Assembly (NCBI RefSeq): GCF_003052165.1
Contig: NZ_CP024869.1
Coordinates: forward strand, 3,630,001 to 3,694,000
DNA length: 64,000 bases
DNA from: Dietzia sp. JS16-p6b
GTDB taxonomy: Bacteria > Actinomycetota > Actinomycetes > Mycobacteriales > Mycobacteriaceae
Direction of reading: 5' to 3'
Shown: positions 32,051-40,011 of the stretch, one piece after another
Layout of the letters: every line of letters begins with the position of its first letter
How positions within the stretch are numbered: position 1 is the first letter of the stretch
The notes under the pieces: generated by a model
What the model saw: the letters and a program-made list of their open reading frames with translations, nothing else
Database searches by the model: none
Told to the model about the DNA's origin: nothing
Translations under genes and position numbers: made by a program

Positions 32051-32278
32051 GTCAACCAAGGCTAGTCCAGCTGACGCCGCCCCGCGGCCAGCGTCTCGCG
32101 TCCTGTGCCATGGGCTGATCGGGCGCGTTCTGTGAATCCCCGTCGCGTTCTCGGCGACCCGCTCTCGGGCGATACGTCACAGGACTCGCCGGATCGAGCA
32201 GACGACGCGCGCCAGCCAGCCCGCGCTGCCGGGACGCACAGTCCAAGCCGGCCGGCCCGAGCCCGAGCCCGCCTCGGC

Positions 32279-32653
32279 TCAGCGCATGTTCTCCGGGGTC
32301 CAGTAGGCGCGCATCGAGGCGACCTTGCCCTGCTCGTCGTGGGTCATCAGGTCCCAGACGTTGATCGTGGCGCTGGAGTTCTCGTCGAAGTGCGTGGTGA
32401 TCTCGAAGTTGAACAGCAGGTCGTCCCCGCACACCCGCGCCTCGAGCACCTCGCCCTCGATCTTCAGGGCCACCACGGACGAGTAGAACTCGCGGATGGC
32501 CGCCTTGCCCTCGTGCACCGTGCCGTTGCCGACCGGGTCCTCGACCGTGGCGTTCTCCGCGTAGAGGTCGAGAACAGCCTCGAGGTCGCCCGCGACCAGC
32601 GCGGCGATGTAGGAGTCTGCGGTGGCACGGATCTGCTCAGGGGAAGCACTCAC
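32279..32653 (-). CDS. SnoaL/ketosteroid isomerase-like (NTF2 fold) protein
   Basis: The 124-residue protein has the NTF2/KSI-like layout: ATADSYIAALVAGDLEAVLDLYAENATVEDPVG, GKAAIREFY, and the late strands with VWDLMTHDEQGKVASMRAYW. The motif resembles steroid delta-isomerase, though catalysis is not proven. The GTG at 32653 has GAAAGG upstream. A KstR-type palindrome lies about 40 bp upstream, so a steroid-related function is plausible. Confidence 0.82.
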   Translation of the reverse strand: MSASPEQIRATADSYIAALVAGDLEAVLDLYAENATVEDPVGNGTVHEGKAAIREFYSSVVALKIEGEVLEARVCGDDLLFNFEITTHFDENSSATINVWDLMTHDEQGKVASMRAYWTPENMR

Positions 32654-32693
32654 GGCGGTGGCCTTTCGGTGAGACGTCGAGTCCACTCGAGCC

Positions 32694-32707
32694 TAGAACG
32701 TGTTCTC
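32694..32707. promoter_or_regulatory. KstR-like operator upstream of the SnoaL-like gene
   Basis: TAGAACGTGTTCTC matches the mycobacterial KstR consensus TnnAACnnGTTnnA except for one outer base. Its AGAAC/GTTCT arms are a perfect inverted repeat. It lies 41 bp upstream of the GTG of the SnoaL-like gene, in the gap shared with the sugar transporter. Confidence 0.5.
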
Positions 32708-32744
32708 GTCACGAGGATCGGTACGGGGTAGCGAATGAAAATAA

Positions 32745-32760
32745 TGTGACTTGCGCCACA
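32745..32760. promoter_or_regulatory. CRP/GlxR-like site upstream of the sugar transporter
   Basis: TGTGACTTGCGCCACA matches nine of the ten arm positions of the TGTGA-N6-TCACA palindrome used by GlxR/CRP proteins. It is 70 bp upstream of the MFS sugar transporter start, a sensible place for carbon-source control. The assignment is by consensus only. Confidence 0.4.
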
Positions 32761-32829
32761 CCCGCCACGGGCCTACGCTCCGTTCACCAGAGAGCAGGAC
32801 GTCCATCCGGCCCGGGAACGGGGTACGCC

Positions 32830-34263
32830 ATGTCCACACCGAACGTCTCGGCCAAGAGCTCGGACGAGGAGTCCTTCCACACCGGGCGGGTGGTGATCAT
32901 CTCCCTGGTCGCAGCGCTCGGCGGGTTCCTGTTCGGATTCGACACCGCGGTCATCAACGGGGCGGTGGACGCCGTCCAGGAGTCGTTCGGGATGAACGCC
33001 GGGCTCACCGGGTTCGTGGTCTCCTCGGCGCTGCTCGGATGCATCGCCGGTGCGTACCTCGCGGGCCGCCTCGCCGACCGCTGGGGACGTACCCGCGTCA
33101 TGGTCCTGGCGTCGGCGTTGTTCACCGCGAGCGCACTCGGGTCCGGACTCGCATTCGGCCCGTGGGATCTCATCATCTGGCGCGTGGTCGGCGGGCTGGG
33201 CGTCGGCGCCGCCTCGGTCATCGCTCCGGCCTACATCGCGGAGGTGGCCCCGCCCTCGATCCGCGGTCGCCTCGGTTCCCTCCAACAGCTCGCGATCGTC
33301 TCCGGCATCTTCGTGGCCCTGCTCTCCGACGCCTGGCTGGCGTCCGTGGCCGGCGGCGCGATCGAGGAGCTCTGGATGGGTATCCAGGCCTGGCGCTGGA
33401 TGTTCCTCACCGAGCTGGTGCCCGCCGTCACCTACGGGGTGCTGGCACTCATGATCCCCGAGTCCCCCCGCTATCTGCTGGCCAAGGGGCTGGTCAGCGA
33501 GGCGAGAGACGTGCTGCGCACCATCCAGTCGAGCGGCGTCGACAACCGGATCACAGAGATCCGCGCAACGGTTCGCCAGGAGAGGAAGCGGTCCTGGCAG
33601 GACATGCTCACCCCGGGTGGCCGGAACCTCCTGCCGATCGTGTGGATCGGCGTCATCCTGTCGGTCTTCCAGCAGGCCGTCGGCATCAACGTGATCTTCT
33701 ACTACTCCACCTCTCTGTGGCAGTCGGTCGGCTTCACCGAGGCGGACGCGCTCACCCAGACCGCGATCACCTCGGTCACCAACATCGTGGTGACGATCGT
33801 GGCCATCGCGCTGATCGACAAGATCGGCCGTCGCAAGCTGCTCATGACGGGATCGGTGGGCATGACCGTCTCGCTCGCGGTGATGGCCGCGATGTTCAGC
33901 ACCGCCACGATGGGCCCGGGGGCCGACGGCGAACTCGCACCCCAACTCGGCGACACCCAGGGGCTCGTCGCGCTGATCGCCGCCAACGGCTTCGTCGTGT
34001 TCTTCGGTATGTCGTGGGGCCCGGCGGTGTGGGTGCTGCTCGGCGAGATGTTCAACAACCGCATCCGCACGGCGGCGCTCGGTCTGGCCGCCGCCGCCCA
34101 ATGGTTGGCGAACTTCGCGGTCTCCACGGCGTTCCCGCCGATGGCCGAGTTCAGCCTCACGTTCACCTACGGCTTCTACGCGGTGTCTGCGCTGCTGTCG
34201 TTGCTGTTCGTGGCCAGGTTCATCCCCGAGACCACCGGCCGCTCGCTCGAGGACATGGAGTAA
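32830..34263 (+). CDS. Sugar porter family MFS transporter
   Basis: The 477-residue protein has twelve predicted membrane helices and sugar-porter signatures: GFLFGFDTAVINGA in helix 1, GRLADRWGRTR after helix 2, PAYIAEVAPPSIRGRLGSLQQL, PESPRYLLAKG before the central loop, QQAVGINVIFYYS in helix 7, and PETTGRSLEDME at the C-terminus. It is probably a proton-coupled monosaccharide or polyol importer in the cytoplasmic membrane. The ATG at 32830 begins a short Ser-rich cytoplasmic tail. Confidence 0.93.
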   Translation: MSTPNVSAKSSDEESFHTGRVVIISLVAALGGFLFGFDTAVINGAVDAVQESFGMNAGLTGFVVSSALLGCIAGAYLAGRLADRWGRTRVMVLASALFTASALGSGLAFGPWDLIIWRVVGGLGVGAASVIAPAYIAEVAPPSIRGRLGSLQQLAIVSGIFVALLSDAWLASVAGGAIEELWMGIQAWRWMFLTELVPAVTYGVLALMIPESPRYLLAKGLVSEARDVLRTIQSSGVDNRITEIRATVRQERKRSWQDMLTPGGRNLLPIVWIGVILSVFQQAVGINVIFYYSTSLWQSVGFTEADALTQTAITSVTNIVVTIVAIALIDKIGRRKLLMTGSVGMTVSLAVMAAMFSTATMGPGADGELAPQLGDTQGLVALIAANGFVVFFGMSWGPAVWVLLGEMFNNRIRTAALGLAAAAQWLANFAVSTAFPPMAEFSLTFTYGFYAVSALLSLLFVARFIPETTGRSLEDME

Positions 34264-34329
34264 CCGGGCCTGTCCCCGCCTCCGAACGGGCGGGTCGGAT
34301 GACCCGGTCCGGGCGGGCAACCGGGGGTG

Positions 34330-34914
34330 TCAGGCCGCGTCGTCGGGCGTCCGGACCGGGCAGAACAGGTCGGTGCGCAGAGTCGCGGGATCGATGTCCG
34401 GCGAGGGCTCGGTGACGTACGACTCCCAGAAAGGTGTCGCCGGGGCCCGCCCCAGGGAGCCGATCTCACCCATGAACTCCTGCCACGCCTCACCCAGCCC
34501 GTCGTAGGAGCCGAGGTGACTCGTCGCGGCGACCTCGCCGGCCGGGAGTTCGGATGCCACGACGCGCATCGCACCCTCCTCCGGCTCGCCGGCGTGCTGG
34601 TCGGGCAGCGGTTCGGCCAGCGGGAACCCGACCTCCAGATCGGCGTGGGGTTCCGGCTCCTCGGCAATCCTCGTGTACAGGGCGAACGCCGCGCCAGCCG
34701 GCCTCACGTCCGCGGCGAACAGCGCGGGGAACGCCGTGTCGAAGAACTGAGCGATGGTGGCCATGGGCACGGCCGTCGCCCGGACCACCGCCGTGGGGAC
34801 CGCGGGCGCGCTGATCAGGCGGACGCCGTCCACGGGTTCCGGACCGAGGTCGGGGTAGCCGCGGGGCGGATCGTGCGGCTGGTCGCGAGGCGGGATCGGG
34901 GACGACGACATCAT
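34330..34914 (-). CDS. GyrI-like/AraC-effector-binding domain protein
   Basis: The 194-residue protein is mostly a GyrI-like small-molecule-binding domain: VVRATAVPMATIAQFFDTAF, FALYTRI, ADLEVGFPLAEPL, VVASELPAGEVAATSHLGSYDGLGEAW and the terminal strand. No DNA-binding domain is present. Two adjacent ATG codons (34914 and 34911) follow AGGAGG by 4 and 7 nt. The longer open frame to 35187 runs through the divergent gene and is not credible. Confidence 0.82.
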   Translation of the reverse strand: MMSSSPIPPRDQPHDPPRGYPDLGPEPVDGVRLISAPAVPTAVVRATAVPMATIAQFFDTAFPALFAADVRPAGAAFALYTRIAEEPEPHADLEVGFPLAEPLPDQHAGEPEEGAMRVVASELPAGEVAATSHLGSYDGLGEAWQEFMGEIGSLGRAPATPFWESYVTEPSPDIDPATLRTDLFCPVRTPDDAA

Positions 34915-35034
34915 GAGTCCTCCTCTGGCGTCGGTGTTGCTGCACATTGTGCTCCTGCCCCCGGAGCCAGGGACGGGTTTCCGTCGGGGGCACGCCGGAT
35001 GCACCGTCGCGGCCCTGCGGGGACACTGGGAGGC

Positions 35035-35217
35035 ATGTCGACATTCCGCCTCCGCACTCCGGACCGCACCCTCGATCTGGGCGAGTTCGACAACGCCCAG
35101 GAGGCGCTCGAGCACGCCGTGACGCTCCAGCCCGACGCCCGTCCGGTCAACGGCGACCTCGAGGTGCTGGTCGGCGAGGAATGGCATTCCGTGGCCACGG
35201 AGGGCGACATCTCATGA
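35035..35217 (+). CDS. Small protein coupled to an MBL-fold gene
   Basis: The 60-residue acidic protein (TFRLRTPDRTLDLGEFDN, ending in EEWHSVATEGDIS) has no family I can name. GGGAGG directly precedes the ATG. Its stop overlaps the start of the MBL-fold gene (ATGA), so the two are translationally coupled. Predicted short strands suggest a compact domain. Function is unknown. Confidence 0.65.
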   Translation: MSTFRLRTPDRTLDLGEFDNAQEALEHAVTLQPDARPVNGDLEVLVGEEWHSVATEGDIS

Positions 35218-36062
35218 CGCCCCTCGCGGTGGGGTCCGTCACCCAGTGCGCCACCTGCGGGGCCGAGCGCGCCGAACCCCTGCCTGCGGTGTGTCCGATC
35301 TGTGCCGATGATCGGCAGTACGTCCCGGCCGGCGGCCAACGCTGGACCCACCCCGGGGAGTCCACGGCGCGTGGCGCGCGGATCGAGTTCACCGAGCGCG
35401 AGCCGGATGTGATCAATCTGGTCCACCGGGACTGTCCCGGTATCGGGCAGAAGCCGGCGCTCATCCGCACGGACCACGGGAACGTGATGGTGGAGGCACC
35501 GAACCACATCACCGAGGAGGCTGTCGCCGCGGTACGCGGGTGGGGTGGGGTCTCCGCCATCATCGCCTCCCACCCGCACATGTACGGGGTCCAGTCCCTG
35601 TGGTCCGCGGCGTTCGACGACGCCCCCGTCTACGTCTCCGCCCCGGACGAACACTGGCTGGGTCTGCGGCCCCGGAACACCGTGGTCTGGGGCGGCGGCC
35701 ACGAGGGCGACGAGATCGAGATCCTGCCCGGTGTCCGCGCCTCGCAACCCGGCGGCCACTTCCCGGGCAGCGCGGTGGTCCACTGGACGGCGCGCGACGG
35801 CCGGGGGGTGCTGTTCACCGGCGACACCATCGGCACCGTCGCCGACCCCCGCTGGGTCACGTTCATGCGCTCGTTCCCCAATTGGATGCCCCTGTCCGGG
35901 GCGGTGGTCCGGCGCATCGCCGACCACGTCTCGCGCTACGACTTCGACCGGATCTACGCGAACTTCGGCGGCTGCGTCCCCCACGAAGCCGACGACGCCG
36001 TACAGCGCTCGGCCGAGCGCTACGCCGAGTGGGTCGACGGCGAGCACGACCACCTCACGTAA
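35214..36062 (+). CDS. MBL-fold protein with N-terminal zinc ribbon
   Basis: The 282-residue protein starts with a zinc-ribbon pattern (CATC near residues 12-15, CPIC near 27-30) and continues with a metallo-beta-lactamase-like domain. SHPHMYG takes the place of the usual HxHxDH motif. GGHFPGSAVVHW, LFTGDTIGTVADPRW and a C-terminal NFGGCVPHEA follow. The canonical metal-binding motif is incomplete, so hydrolase activity is uncertain. The start codon overlaps the preceding small gene. Confidence 0.85.
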   Translation: MTPLAVGSVTQCATCGAERAEPLPAVCPICADDRQYVPAGGQRWTHPGESTARGARIEFTEREPDVINLVHRDCPGIGQKPALIRTDHGNVMVEAPNHITEEAVAAVRGWGGVSAIIASHPHMYGVQSLWSAAFDDAPVYVSAPDEHWLGLRPRNTVVWGGGHEGDEIEILPGVRASQPGGHFPGSAVVHWTARDGRGVLFTGDTIGTVADPRWVTFMRSFPNWMPLSGAVVRRIADHVSRYDFDRIYANFGGCVPHEADDAVQRSAERYAEWVDGEHDHLT

Positions 36063-36127
36063 AGGGCCGGTGCGGGATACGCCGGGATCCGCGTCGGGAG
36101 GCCCGGCGGGTCATAAGGTGGGCACCC

Positions 36128-37018
36128 ATGGAGGAGCACAGAATCATCCGGCTCGCGGGTCGCCACGTCGATTTTGTCGCACTGTCCTGGGGTCCCGAGA
36201 ACGCTCCCCTCGCGGTGCTGCTGCACGGGTACCCCGATTCGCCCCATTCGTGGCGGGAGGTGGCCCCGGGTCTCGTCGAGGCGGGCTACCGGGTGGTCGC
36301 CCCGTTCACCAGGGGTTACGCGCCCTCCGGCGTGCCCACCGACGGGTCTTACCACATCGGCAGTCTGGCGCACGACGCGATCGAGCTGCACGCGTTGCTC
36401 GGTGGTGACGACCGGGCGGTCCTCGTCGGTCACGACTGGGGCGCGCTCGCCGCTCACGCCGTCGCCGGGCTCGTGGACCAGCCCTACCGCCGCATCGTGA
36501 CCATGGCCGTACCCCCGCCGGCCGCGTTCATGTCGCGGGACGGTGGCACCCTCGCCTCCGTCTCCAGGTTGCTCAGGCAGGCGAGGATGAGCTGGTACAT
36601 CGCGTTCCAGCAGCTGCCGGTGCTCGCGGAACGGTCACTGCCCACCGTGGTCCCCCTCCTGTGGCGCCGGTGGTCGCCCGGTCTCGAGGCCGGCCCCCAC
36701 CTCGACGCGGCGTGGTCGGCGATCGAGACCCGGCGCACCGAGGTCCTCCGCTACTACCGCCACGCGGCCCGTCCGTGGACGGTGCCCACCCAGCAGGCCG
36801 CCGCCCAGCGAGCGATGCTGCGCCCGACCACGGTCCCGATGCTCTACCTGCACGGACGTGACGACGGGTGCATGCTCGCGGAGTGGACCACGTTCGCGGC
36901 GTCCGTTCTCCCGGACGGGAGCAGAGTGGAGACCGTGCCGGACGCCGGCCACTTCCTCCAGGTGGAGCGCCCCGACCTGGTCACGCGACTGATCGTGGAT
37001 TTCCTCGGCGCGCGGTGA
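36128..37018 (+). CDS. Alpha/beta hydrolase, epoxide hydrolase-like
   Basis: The 296-residue protein has LLHGYPDSPHSWREV, an FTRGYAPSG segment, and the nucleophile elbow VGHDWGA, where Asp replaces Ser, as in epoxide hydrolases and dehalogenases. A C-terminal DAGHFLQVERP supplies the histidine. An attack on an epoxide or halide is therefore more likely than ester hydrolysis. The ATG is 8 nt after a TAAGGT hexamer, suggesting a leaderless message. Confidence 0.86.
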   Translation: MEEHRIIRLAGRHVDFVALSWGPENAPLAVLLHGYPDSPHSWREVAPGLVEAGYRVVAPFTRGYAPSGVPTDGSYHIGSLAHDAIELHALLGGDDRAVLVGHDWGALAAHAVAGLVDQPYRRIVTMAVPPPAAFMSRDGGTLASVSRLLRQARMSWYIAFQQLPVLAERSLPTVVPLLWRRWSPGLEAGPHLDAAWSAIETRRTEVLRYYRHAARPWTVPTQQAAAQRAMLRPTTVPMLYLHGRDDGCMLAEWTTFAASVLPDGSRVETVPDAGHFLQVERPDLVTRLIVDFLGAR

Positions 37019-37070
37019 CGTGGTAGTCGTCGACGGTGGGTGCGGCGCCCCGGTGACTAAGGTCTCTGAC

Positions 37071-37247
37071 GTGGGGTTCCACCTGGCGGGCCTGGGCGTG
37101 AGCGTCGCCGTGCTCGCGCCCGGTGTGCGGCTGTGGCGCTTCCCGCCACGGGATCCGGTGCCCACGACGCAGGCGCCGGCACCGGCGCGGTGGGCCGAAC
37201 GCGCAGGTCAGGCCGCCCTGGCGCGCGCAGTGAGGGACACGGCGTGA
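37071..37247 (+). CDS. Short membrane-segment ORF, possibly a truncated protein
   Basis: A 58-residue frame starts at GTG 37071, exactly 7 nt after a TAAGGT hexamer. It has one hydrophobic segment followed by LWRFPPRDPVPTTQAP and WAERAGQAAL, which looks like the beginning of a larger membrane protein that ends early. It is in the same frame as the next gene, separated by a TGA. It may be a genuine small protein or a degraded one. Confidence 0.45.
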   Translation: MGFHLAGLGVSVAVLAPGVRLWRFPPRDPVPTTQAPAPARWAERAGQAALARAVRDTA

Positions 37248-37262
37248 GGAGGGCGGCGTGAA

Positions 37263-37847
37263 GTGGACGGCGTGAGGCAGACGGGCGTGGCGCTGTGGTG
37301 GCTGCCGGTCGGAGCCGGCGGCCACGTAGTGGTCCACACCAGCCGCTGGTGGGAGGAGTTCCACGCGCGTCGCGAACACCGCCCCAGCCGGCCGCTGTTC
37401 CACGCCGCGCTCGAGGTGTTCACCGGGCACGGCCGTGTCGCCATAGAAATGGCGCCGGCCTGGGGGCCGCTCAGCGGCTCGGACGGGGTCGTCGCCACCG
37501 GCCCGGTCGGCCTGAGCTGGCTGGGCCGATCGCGCCTGTTCCGGTACGAGGTCCGCTGCAAGGTCGACGGCCGGATCCCGGATCTCGCGTGGGCACCCGC
37601 CCCGCCCACCGTGATCGCGTTCTCCGCGGCAGAGGCCGACGGCCTGCTGGGGCGCGTCGCCGAGGTCCCTCGTCACACGTGGGGCCGCGATGCGACCGGG
37701 ACCGGCGAGATGTGGAACTCGAACTCGCTGATCTCCTGGCTACTGCAGACCTCGGGGATCGATGCCGCGGCGTTGGGCCCGCCGGGTGACGGCTCGGCGC
37801 CAGGGTGGGCGTCGGGCATCGTGGCCGCCGAACAGTCGCCGCGATGA
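37263..37847 (+). CDS. Conserved actinobacterial hypothetical protein
   Basis: The 194-residue protein has features that look conserved rather than random: LPVGAGGHVVVHTSRWWE, LFHAALEV, VAIEMAPAWG, GPVGLSWLGRSRLFRYEVR, and TWGRDATGTGEMWNSNSLISWLL. I recognise the pattern from actinobacterial hypothetical proteins but know no function. The GTG at 37263 has AGGAGG 11 nt upstream. Good coding composition and a clear ribosome site support a real gene. Confidence 0.78.
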   Translation: MDGVRQTGVALWWLPVGAGGHVVVHTSRWWEEFHARREHRPSRPLFHAALEVFTGHGRVAIEMAPAWGPLSGSDGVVATGPVGLSWLGRSRLFRYEVRCKVDGRIPDLAWAPAPPTVIAFSAAEADGLLGRVAEVPRHTWGRDATGTGEMWNSNSLISWLLQTSGIDAAALGPPGDGSAPGWASGIVAAEQSPR

Positions 37848-37869
37848 CGCGAGCGCGTGGAGCCGGAGG

Positions 37870-38763
37870 TCAGGCCCTGGCGACGGAGGACTCCGCGAAC
37901 CGCCACAACCGCTCGGCGATCTCCGGGTCCGAGGCCTCGGCACTCCGGCCGATGAGCGTGGGCATCCCTCTGAGGTTCCGAAGACCGTCCGGCCCGGTGT
38001 AGCTGCACGACGGGAGCGGCCGGGTCGCCGCGGCCATCGTGGTGAGCGCCGCCTGGTCGGCGGGTTGGGCGAACACCGAGCAGAACCCGGTGATGATCCT
38101 GTCCACCGCGGCGTTACCACTGGCATTGGAGATGCCGGTCGCCGCCCAGCCGGGGTGCGTGAGCTGCACGTCCACACCCGTCGCCGCCGCCTCCGAGCGA
38201 CCGTCCCGCAGCCGCCGGTCCAATGCGAGCCCCCACAACATATCCCCGAGCTTGGACTGGGCGTAGGCCGCCGCGGCGGACCACCGACGCCGCTCGAAGT
38301 GCGGGTCGTCGAAATCGAAGGTCCCGGCCTTGTGGGCGTTGGACCCGACGATCACCACGCGACGCCGCACACCCGGGAGGACGAGGTTCGTGAAGAGGAA
38401 CGGCCCGAGCACGTTGACGCCGAGTAGCATCTCGAATCCGTCTGTGGTCTCGCGACGACGGGTCGTGATGGCACCGGCGTTGTTGACCAGCACGTCGACC
38501 GGTTCGGCCTCCGCCCCGTTCAACTCGTCCGCGGCGCGCCCCACGCTCTCCAGCGAGGCCAGGTCCAATTCGACGACCCGCGAGGGTCCCGGCAGCGCGG
38601 CCGCGATGTCGCGTCCCCGCACGGTGTCCCGGACCGCGAGGATCACCCGCGCGCCGCGATCCGACGCGGCACGGGCGGTCTCCAGGCCGACTCCGCTGGT
38701 CGCCCCCGTGATGAGCCACGTCTGGCCGGTGAGGTCGGGGACGTCGATTCCTGTGTGCGCCAC
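37870..38763 (-). CDS. Short-chain dehydrogenase/reductase (retinol dehydrogenase-like)
   Basis: The 297-residue SDR has TGATSGVGLETAR near residues 18-30, DVLVNNAGA, the catalytic serine in IVGSNAHKAG and the YAQSK motif. The layout, with HPGWAATG after the active site, resembles retinol dehydrogenase/WWOX-type SDRs common in actinobacteria. The GTG at 38763 lies 7 nt after a TAACCT hexamer on the minus strand. The longer frame back to 38931 is not supported. Confidence 0.87.
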   Translation of the reverse strand: MAHTGIDVPDLTGQTWLITGATSGVGLETARAASDRGARVILAVRDTVRGRDIAAALPGPSRVVELDLASLESVGRAADELNGAEAEPVDVLVNNAGAITTRRRETTDGFEMLLGVNVLGPFLFTNLVLPGVRRRVVIVGSNAHKAGTFDFDDPHFERRRWSAAAAYAQSKLGDMLWGLALDRRLRDGRSEAAATGVDVQLTHPGWAATGISNASGNAAVDRIITGFCSVFAQPADQAALTTMAAATRPLPSCSYTGPDGLRNLRGMPTLIGRSAEASDPEIAERLWRFAESSVARA

Positions 38764-38883
38764 GGAGCCCAGGTTACTGACCGCGGGCCGGCGGTCGAGA
38801 CTACGGTAATTCGCGACAGCGTCCGGGTGGACAGGAGCGGGAGTCGGGCAGACGCCGTTGACACCCGACGAGAGGAGACAGCT

Positions 38884-40002
38884 GTGCCGGTCGAGATGGG
38901 AATCTGGCGGATGGACGGCGACAGGCCTCACCGACTGTCGCCCACCACGATGCCGACCGAGGTGATGCTGGAGGAGTTCCTCGAGCGGGACCCGTCATTG
39001 CTCGGTGATCGGCTCCTGGTCATCGGCAGGCAGGTACGCACGCCGTACCAGAAGCTCATCGACCTGCTCGCCGTCGACGCCGAGGGCAACCTCCACGTGC
39101 TGGAACTCAAACGGGACAGGACGCCGCGGGATGTGGTGGCGCAGGTACTCGACTACGGCTCATGGGTCACGACCTTGGATCACGAGAGCATCATCGATCT
39201 CGCGAACGGCCACCTCGACCGTCCATTCGAAACCGCCTTTGAGGAGGTCTTCGGCACCCCGCCTCCTGATGAGCTCAACGGCGCGCTCACTCTGGTGGTG
39301 GTCGCCACCGACCTGGACCCCAGCTCCGAGAGGATCGTCACGTATCTCCGCGAGTTCGGCGTTCCCGTCAACGTCGTGTTCTTCACCTTTCTGGAGGACG
39401 ACGGCCGACGCTACCTCGCCCGATCCTGGCTTGCCGCGAGCGAGGAGGGTGCGACAGGCGTCGGCACGTCCCCCCGCAACTACCAGGGCAAACGGGCCGA
39501 GTGGAACGGGACCGATTGGTTCGTCTCGTTCGGCGAGGAGGGCACACGGTCCTGGGACGACGGTCGCCGCTTCGGCTTCATCTCCGCGGGAGGTGGGACC
39601 TGGTACTCGGGCTCATTGCACAACCTCCCGGTTGGTGCGCGGGTCAACGTCCATATCCCCAAGAGCGGGTACGTCGCGATAGGCGAGGTCCTTCGCCCCG
39701 CCACCCGCTTCGACCAGGCCTCGGTCCTCGTGGACGGCAAGTGGGTTCACCTCGCCGATCAGGAGCTCAGCGCTCCGTACAGGCACGGCCCACCGGGGGT
39801 CGCGGACAGCGACGACGACGCCGAGTACGCCGTGCCGGTCCGCTGGTGGGTGAGCGTCCCACGATCCGAGGCGTTCTGGGTCAAGGGGATGTTCGCCAAC
39901 CAGAACAGCGCGTGCAAGCTCCGGCAGGAGTTCACTCTGCCCGGCTGGCCGAGCATTTCGGATTGGACCGGAAGACGCAAACCCACTGAAAGTGGCGGTT
40001 AG
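38884..40002 (+). CDS. PD-(D/E)XK nuclease-like protein fused to a PUA/EVE-like C-terminal domain
   Basis: The 372-residue protein has two parts. The N-terminal half (about 1-170) has a PD-(D/E)XK pattern: LIDLLAVDAEGNLHVLELKRDRTPR supplies the Asp and the ExK, followed by VVAQVLDYGSWV, as in NucS-like/DUF91 nucleases. The C-terminal part (about 200-370) has FGFISAGGGTWYSGSL and IPKSGYVAIGEV, resembling PUA/EVE-like folds that can read modified bases. The GTG start has AGAGGAG 7 nt upstream. The combination suggests a solitary DNA-targeting enzyme, perhaps for defence or repair. The second domain is my inference. Confidence 0.7.
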   Translation: MPVEMGIWRMDGDRPHRLSPTTMPTEVMLEEFLERDPSLLGDRLLVIGRQVRTPYQKLIDLLAVDAEGNLHVLELKRDRTPRDVVAQVLDYGSWVTTLDHESIIDLANGHLDRPFETAFEEVFGTPPPDELNGALTLVVVATDLDPSSERIVTYLREFGVPVNVVFFTFLEDDGRRYLARSWLAASEEGATGVGTSPRNYQGKRAEWNGTDWFVSFGEEGTRSWDDGRRFGFISAGGGTWYSGSLHNLPVGARVNVHIPKSGYVAIGEVLRPATRFDQASVLVDGKWVHLADQELSAPYRHGPPGVADSDDDAEYAVPVRWWVSVPRSEAFWVKGMFANQNSACKLRQEFTLPGWPSISDWTGRRKPTESGG

Positions 40003-40011
40003 TCTCCGCTC

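Noticed and set aside
35214-36062. Typical glyoxalase II or lactonase assignment for the MBL-fold protein
   Set aside because: The HxHxDH motif is not present (SHPHMYG instead), so a precise enzyme name would be unsupported.
37020-37070. GTG at 37020 as start of the short membrane ORF
   Set aside because: The TAAGGT hexamer 7 nt before GTG 37071 supports the shorter form. The upstream residues (VVVDGGCGAP) look like translated promoter DNA.
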